From contig NZ_BCQS01000003.1 in the NCBI RefSeq assembly GCF_001552195.1, forward strand, positions 62,001 to 126,000: a stretch of DNA of 64,000 nucleotides, in the 5' to 3' direction. This DNA comes from Actinomadura latina NBRC 106108. GTDB taxonomy: Bacteria > Actinomycetota > Actinomycetes > Streptosporangiales > Streptosporangiaceae. Below the pieces are notes generated by a model. The model ran no database searches. It was not told the DNA's origin and saw only the letters and a program-made list of their open reading frames with translations. Both the position numbers and the translations under genes were made by a program. This document shows positions 60,195-64,000 of this stretch, piece after piece (positions within the stretch are counted from its first letter, which is position 1; every line of letters begins with the position of its first letter).

Positions 60195-60656
60195 TCATGC
60201 GCGCCGCCAGGTGCGGTTCAGCGTGCTGAGGCGCCAGGGCGTCATCTTCAGGACGGTGATCTTCTCGTCCAGGGGGTCGTCGGCCCCCAGAATGCGGGGG
60301 TCGTAGCCGAGCGGATGTGCGGCGTTCTCGAACAGGTCCCATAGCTTGCGGCGCGCGGCGGCGTCGTCGGCGAACTCCGCCGCGCACTCCGCGACGGCGA
60401 CCTCCTGCGCGGGGTCCCAGTACGAGCACGAGACGTACGGGCGATGGGCGATGTGGGCGGCCTTGGGAGAGGCCGGCCGTGTGAAGACCCATCCGGTGAC
60501 GTCGCCGTCCGCGAGTTCCCAGTACGGGTGCACCACGCGGGAGCGAGGACGGTCCAGGCGGTCGACCGTCGCGAGCGAGCACCACACGATCCGGTGGGCG
60601 ATCCGGACGAACTCCGTGAGAAGAGCGGTCCCCGGTCTGCTAACTTCCACAACCAT
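60195..60656 (-). CDS. Pyridoxamine 5'-phosphate oxidase-like flavin-binding protein
   Basis: A 153-residue split-barrel flavoprotein candidate (EFVRIAHRIVWCSLATVDRL, RSRVVHPYWELADGDVTGWV, AHIAHRPYVSCSYWDPAQE, then LKMTPWRLSTLNRTWRR). Proteins of this group bind FMN or F420; substrate unknown. Its ATG (60656-60654) overlaps the ATG of the divergent MarR gene inside one palindrome. A TACTAT -10 element just upstream suggests a leaderless transcript. Confidence 0.8.
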   Translation of the reverse strand: MVVEVSRPGTALLTEFVRIAHRIVWCSLATVDRLDRPRSRVVHPYWELADGDVTGWVFTRPASPKAAHIAHRPYVSCSYWDPAQEVAVAECAAEFADDAAARRKLWDLFENAAHPLGYDPRILGADDPLDEKITVLKMTPWRLSTLNRTWRRA

Positions 60657-60670
60657 GGTTGTGAATAGTA
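60641..60670. promoter_or_regulatory. Shared start-codon palindrome with opposing leaderless promoters
   Basis: CACAACCATGGTTGTG (60648-60663) is a perfect 16-base palindrome whose centre holds both ATG codons. Flanking it are TAACTT (60641-60646, plus strand) and TACTAT (60670-60665, minus strand), each placed so that transcription would begin about at the respective ATG. It is the probable MarR operator. Confidence 0.7.
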
Positions 60671-61137
60671 GGCCGGGCGACCTGGAGTTGTCACTCCTGG
60701 CCCTCTTCGCGGGCTGGGCCATGGCCGACCGGATACAGCGGCGGTTGGCGGCGGAGGGCTTCGCCGACCTGCGATTCAACGACGGCGTGGTGATCCAGCA
60801 CGTGGTCGCCGGACCTCTGTCGATCACCGCGCTCGCGGAACGGATGGGCGTCACGCAGCAGGCCGCGTCCAAGGCCGTCGCCGACCTGGAAGCCCGTGGT
60901 GTGCTCGCCCGGCGGCGCTCCGCCGAGGACGCGCGGGCGAAACTGCTGCACCTCACCGAGCACGGTCAGGCTGCGGTGCGCGCCGCGCGGACCCTGCGCG
61001 CCGAACTCGACGCGGAACTGGCGGCCCGGTTCGGCGCGGAACGCATCGCCGAGACGCGCGGGCTGCTCGCCGAGATCCTCCTGCGCTTCGACGCGGACGA
61101 CGCGATCCGCCGCCGCCGCGTCCGCCCGCCCCTCTAG
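60655..61137 (+). CDS. MarR family transcriptional regulator
   Basis: A 160-residue MarR protein: LELSLLALFAGWAMADRIQR, winged helix SITALAERMGVTQQAASKAV, DLEARGVLARRRSAEDARAK, and a C-terminal dimerisation helix. ATG 60655 has no ribosome site and lies at the predicted transcript start. Divergent from the flavin-binding protein, which it probably represses through the shared palindrome. Confidence 0.87.
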   Translation: MVVNSRPGDLELSLLALFAGWAMADRIQRRLAAEGFADLRFNDGVVIQHVVAGPLSITALAERMGVTQQAASKAVADLEARGVLARRRSAEDARAKLLHLTEHGQAAVRAARTLRAELDAELAARFGAERIAETRGLLAEILLRFDADDAIRRRRVRPPL

Positions 61138-61155
61138 CGGGGACGGCATGCGAAA

Positions 61156-61182
61156 GGCCGGTGCCCGACGCGGGCACCGGCC
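61156..61182. terminator. Terminator between marR and tRNA-Ser(GGA)
   Basis: An 11-bp perfect stem GGCCGGTGCCC (61156-61166) and complement (61172-61182) with a five-base loop. On the minus strand it is followed by TTT, so it terminates the tRNA transcript; it may also serve marR on the plus strand. Confidence 0.8.
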
Positions 61183-61188
61183 TCGATG

Positions 61189-61276
61189 TGGCGGAGGATG
61201 CGAGATTCGAACTCGCGAGGGCGTGAACCCAACACGCTTTCCAAGCGTGCGCCCTAGGCCACTAGGCGAATCCTCC
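61189..61276 (-). tRNA. tRNA-Ser, anticodon GGA
   Basis: 88 bases with encoded CCA. Acceptor GGAGGAT/ATCCTCC with discriminator G; anticodon stem CACGC/GCGTG with loop TTGGAAA, so anticodon GGA reading UCC/UCU; long variable arm; T-loop TTCGAAT. Confidence 0.95.
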
Positions 61277-61286
61277 ACGGGGAAGC

Positions 61287-61631
61287 CTACCGGTTCTCAG
61301 GCAGTGATCCGACATCAATTACGGCGGAGACCGGGATCGGTCCGTAGACGTGGGGGAAGAGCTCGTCGCCTGCGGGTTCGTAGCGGACCGGGACGTCCAG
61401 CCGGGACACGTCGATGGTCAGGAGAGCCAGGTCTTCGCGCGGGACGCCGGCGTAGAAGCGGCCGAGGACGCCGTCCACTTGGGCCATGTCGGACGAGCAG
61501 TGGATGAAGCCCTCCTCGCCCAGCGTCCGGCCCAGCGTGGACATGGTGTACGACACACCGGCGGCGCGGGCGGATTCCCAGTGGGATCGTTCGGCGATGT
61601 GCAGGAGCGTGTCCTGGTGCGAGGCGGGCAT
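61287..61631 (-). CDS. DUF952 family protein
   Basis: A 114-residue protein with the whole DUF952 pattern: LLHIAERSHWESARAAGVSY, EEGFIHCSSDMAQVDGVLGR, FYAGVPREDLALLTIDVSRL, then ELFPHVYGPIPVSAVIDV. Small conserved cytoplasmic protein, function unknown. ATG 61631. Divergent from the SRP RNA gene. Confidence 0.88.
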   Translation of the reverse strand: MPASHQDTLLHIAERSHWESARAAGVSYTMSTLGRTLGEEGFIHCSSDMAQVDGVLGRFYAGVPREDLALLTIDVSRLDVPVRYEPAGDELFPHVYGPIPVSAVIDVGSLPENR

Positions 61632-61680
61632 GAGGCGGAGACTACGCGGGAAGCGTGGCAATCCAGGGCCGGGGATGGCA

Positions 61681-61686
61681 TAGACT
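61681..61686 (+). promoter_or_regulatory. -10 element of the SRP RNA gene
   Basis: TAGACT eight bases upstream of the first paired G of the SRP RNA (61694); a weak GTGGCA at the -35 position, 19-base spacing. Assigned from position and the TANNNT match. Confidence 0.45.
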
Positions 61687-61693
61687 TCGGGCA

Positions 61694-61780
61694 GACCCCT
61701 CGCATGGCGTCATCCTGTGAACCTCCCCAGGGCCGGAAGGCAGCAAGGATAAGCAGGCTCTGGCGGGTGTGCGGGGGGTC
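61694..61780 (+). ncRNA. ffs: Signal recognition particle RNA (small bacterial type)
   Basis: About 87 bases folding into one long hairpin: 5' GACCCCTCGCA pairs with 3' TGCGGGGGGTC. The conserved tip has GTGAACC, then CAGGGCCGGAAGGCAGCAAGG (GGAA tetraloop and the asymmetric loop that bind Ffh). Located just upstream of dnaX, a common position in actinomycetes. The ends are approximate. Confidence 0.92.
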
Positions 61781-61788
61781 CCTTGTTT

Positions 61789-61846
61789 AAGGCAGCACTG
61801 TGCTTTGTTTGAAGGCAGCACTGTGTTTGGTTAAGGCAGCACTGTG
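61789..61846 (+). repeat. Three direct repeats between SRP RNA and dnaX
   Basis: AAGGCAGCACTGTG begins at 61789, 61812 and 61833 (spacing 23 and 21). Copies 1 and 3 include the 11-base palindrome AGCACTGTGCT. The flanks (TTTGTTT, TTTGGTT) are unusually AT-rich for this genome. May be a regulator site for dnaX. Confidence 0.75.
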
Positions 61847-61884
61847 CTTCTGACGCTCTGCTTGTCCAGGAGGGCGGGCCCCCG

Positions 61885-64000
61885 ATGAGTCTGGCGCTGT
61901 ACCGCAAGTACCGGCCAGCGACGTTCGCCGAGCTGAAGGGACAGGAGCACGTCGCCGAGCCGCTGCAGCAGGCGCTGCGCAACGGCCGGATCAACCACGC
62001 GTACCTGTTCAGCGGTCCACGGGGCTGCGGCAAGACGTCCAGCGCCCGGATCCTCGCCCGCTCGCTGAACTGCGAGAAGGGGCCGACGCCCGACCCGTGC
62101 GGCGAATGCGACTCGTGCGTCGCGCTCGGACCGGCCGGGACGGGCCACATCGACGTGATCGAGATCGACGCCGCGTCCCACGGCGGCGTCGACGACGCCC
62201 GCGACCTGCGGGAACGCGCCTTCTTCGCGCCGGTCGCGGCGCGCTTCAAGGTGTACATCATCGACGAGGCGCACATGGTCACCCGCGAGGGCTTCAACGC
62301 GCTGCTGAAGCTCGTCGAGGAACCGCCCCCGCACCTGAAGTTCGTGTTCGCGACCACCGAGCCGGAGAAGGTCATCGGGACGATCCGGTCCCGGACCCAC
62401 CACTACCCGTTCCGGCTGATCCCGCCGAGCGTGCTGCAGGACCTCGTCGAGGAGATCCTGCGGGCCGAGAACGTCCCCTACGAGACGTCCGCGCTGCCGC
62501 TGGCGGTGCGGGCGGGCGCCGGCTCCGCCCGCGACACGCTCTCGATACTGGACCAGCTGCTCGCCGGGTCGGACGAGAAGGGCATCACCTACACGCGGGC
62601 CGTCTCGCTGCTCGGATACACCGACTCCGCACTGCTGGACGAGGTCATCGCGGCCTTCGCGGCCCGCGACGGCGCCGCCGTCTTCGCCTCCATCGACCGC
62701 GTGGTCGAGAGCGGCCAGGACCCGCGCCGGTTCACCGCCGACCTGCTGGAACGCGTCCGGGACCTGGTGATCCTGTCGAACGTCCCGGAGGCGGGCGGGA
62801 CCGGGCTGCTGAACGTCCCGCCGGACGAGCTGGAGGCGATGCGGCGCCAGGCGTCCTCGATGGGGCCGGGCGAACTGACGCGCGCCGCCGACCTGCTGCA
62901 CACCGGGCTCACCGAGATGCGCGGCGCCACGTCCCCGCGGCTGCTGCTGGAACTGATCTGCGCCCGCATCCTGCTGCCCGCGGCCTACGAGGACGAGGCG
63001 TCGATGTTCGCCCGCCTCGACCGGCTGGAACGTCAGGCATCCCAGGGCGGCCTCGCGGGCGGCCAGGGCGGCGGAGCCGGCCTGACGCAGGCCTTCGCGA
63101 CCGCAGCCCCCCCGCCCGCAACGCCGGTGCAAGCGCCGCCGGTGCAAGCGCGGGCGGAGCAGGGTGCCGGAGGACAAGGACGCGACGCCGCTGCTCAAAC
63201 GCGCGGAGAACACACCCCGCCCTCCCAGGGGGGCGACCCCACTTCCAGTGTCAACCAGCGCCCCGCCCCGGCACCACCAGAACACGGTTCTGTGGATAAC
63301 CGCCACGGCACACCTCGCGCCGGTTCGTCAGGCAACGCACCTGGTGCCCCCGCCGGAGCCGCTCCCGCCGGAGCCGGTCCCGCCCGAGGCGCGTCTGCTT
63401 CTCCGCAGGCGAATCCGGCCGGGGGTATGGACTTCGGGACCGTTCAGCGGTTGTGGCCGGACGTCGTCGAGGCGGTCAAGCAGAAGAGCCGCGCCACCTG
63501 GATGGTCATCATGGCCGGGGTACAGCCGGTGTCGCTGGACGGCAAGGTGCTGACCCTGGGCTTCGACGCGGAGGGGCGCCGCCTGGGCTTCGTCAACGGC
63601 GGCCGCGACACCGTCCTCCGCGAGGTCTTCAAGGAGCGGATGGGCGTCGACTGGCGCATCGAGACCGTCGTCGGCGGCGCGCCCGCGGGGCCTCCGCCCG
63701 GCAGGCCGGGCCCTAGCGGCGGGTTCGGTGGGGCGGCCACGCCGAACCCGGCACCACCGCCACGGCCGCCCGCACAGCCTGCCGCCCGGCAGCAGGCCCC
63801 GAAGACCGAACGGCCCCCGGAGCCGCCGCCGCCCCCGCCGGACGAGCCTCCGCCGCCCCCCGAACCCGCACCCATGGACGAGAGCGACGAGGTCGACCCC
63901 GAAGGAGACGCGGACGCCGACGGCACCGAGGCCGAGATGAACGGCATGGCGCTGATCCAGCGCGAACTCGGCGGCCAGATCATCCGCGAGATCGACAACT
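61885..64000 (+). CDS. dnaX: DNA polymerase III gamma/tau subunit, 5' part
   Basis: Clamp-loader ATPase, open from ATG 61885 to the window edge (705 codons, no stop), so partial at its 3' end. Seen are SLALYRKYRPATFAELKGQE, Walker A SGPRGCGKTS, a zinc module with CEKGPTPDPCGECDSC, Walker B-type IIDEAHMVTREGFNALLKLV, EEPPPHLKFVFATTEPEKV and SRTHHYPFRLI. After about residue 390 comes a long Ala/Pro/Gly-rich linker, then a tau-like segment (WPDVVEAVKQKSRATWMVIM) and a Pro/Glu-rich tail. GGAGGG lies nine bases before the start. Directly after ffs and the triple repeat. Confidence 0.95.
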   Translation, partial: MSLALYRKYRPATFAELKGQEHVAEPLQQALRNGRINHAYLFSGPRGCGKTSSARILARSLNCEKGPTPDPCGECDSCVALGPAGTGHIDVIEIDAASHGGVDDARDLRERAFFAPVAARFKVYIIDEAHMVTREGFNALLKLVEEPPPHLKFVFATTEPEKVIGTIRSRTHHYPFRLIPPSVLQDLVEEILRAENVPYETSALPLAVRAGAGSARDTLSILDQLLAGSDEKGITYTRAVSLLGYTDSALLDEVIAAFAARDGAAVFASIDRVVESGQDPRRFTADLLERVRDLVILSNVPEAGGTGLLNVPPDELEAMRRQASSMGPGELTRAADLLHTGLTEMRGATSPRLLLELICARILLPAAYEDEASMFARLDRLERQASQGGLAGGQGGGAGLTQAFATAAPPPATPVQAPPVQARAEQGAGGQGRDAAAQTRGEHTPPSQGGDPTSSVNQRPAPAPPEHGSVDNRHGTPRAGSSGNAPGAPAGAAPAGAGPARGASASPQANPAGGMDFGTVQRLWPDVVEAVKQKSRATWMVIMAGVQPVSLDGKVLTLGFDAEGRRLGFVNGGRDTVLREVFKERMGVDWRIETVVGGAPAGPPPGRPGPSGGFGGAATPNPAPPPRPPAQPAARQQAPKTERPPEPPPPPPDEPPPPPEPAPMDESDEVDPEGDADADGTEAEMNGMALIQRELGGQIIREIDN

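Overview
The window is high-GC actinomycete chromosome. Gene content and order point to the Streptomyces/Streptosporangiales side of the phylum, possibly an Actinomadura-like Thermomonosporaceae; the family assignment is inference. The left half is a conserved housekeeping block. From memory, the same set (murJ, a DUF6049 protein, cca, ino1 with a PadR regulator, ponA-type PBPs, a GT87 transferase, rpsF-ssb-rpsR-rplI, MATE, dnaB) lies near oriC in Streptomyces and is partly shared with Mycobacterium. oriC itself is not visible here.

Layout. 1-5.1 kb (minus): murJ, a DUF6049 secreted/membrane protein whose reading frame overlaps murJ by about 400 nt, and a YbaK-type aminoacyl-tRNA deacylase. 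5.4-9.5 kb: cca and bioA (translationally coupled) and an MFS exporter. 9.5-13.3 kb (minus): a solute-binding lipoprotein, ino1 and its PadR regulator with a multi-copy operator. 13.8-20.3 kb: two tandem class A penicillin-binding proteins that look like a duplication, then a GT87 glycosyltransferase. 21.8-25.4 kb: MerR regulator, barstar-like protein, DUF4190 protein, endonuclease IV and small proteins. 25.6-34.4 kb: rpsF-ssb-rpsR-rplI, an amidase, a small gene with a LexA-type box, a MATE transporter, and dnaB interrupted by two different inteins and preceded by a cluster of DnaA-box-like 9-mers.

34.4-49.7 kb is more accessory: regulator-plus-target pairs (PadR, MarR and two MmyB-type HTH proteins, several with clear palindromic operators), small enzymes, an alkylation-repair pair (Ada/AlkA fusion and Ogt) followed by a second sliding clamp, a B3/B4 protein and an EamA transporter. 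49.8-64 kb returns to mixed housekeeping: two serine tRNAs (CGA, GGA), tadA with two tadA-associated paralogues, a TAT-exported phosphoesterase, upp, a PH-domain protein, an HTH-TPR regulator, a GntR/MFS pair, a head-to-head MarR/flavin-oxidoreductase pair with overlapping start codons, the SRP RNA and the 5' part of dnaX.

The most unusual items are the doubly inteinated DnaB (a class 3-type intein in the P-loop with an apparently dead endonuclease, plus a canonical intein with intact endonuclease motifs), the DnaA-box cluster before dnaB, a near-perfect parS-like site after rplI, the shared start-codon palindrome at 60.65 kb, and the triplicated cysteine-pair tails of the two PBPs. Coordinates and motifs were read by eye; family names come from recognition of motifs, not from a search.
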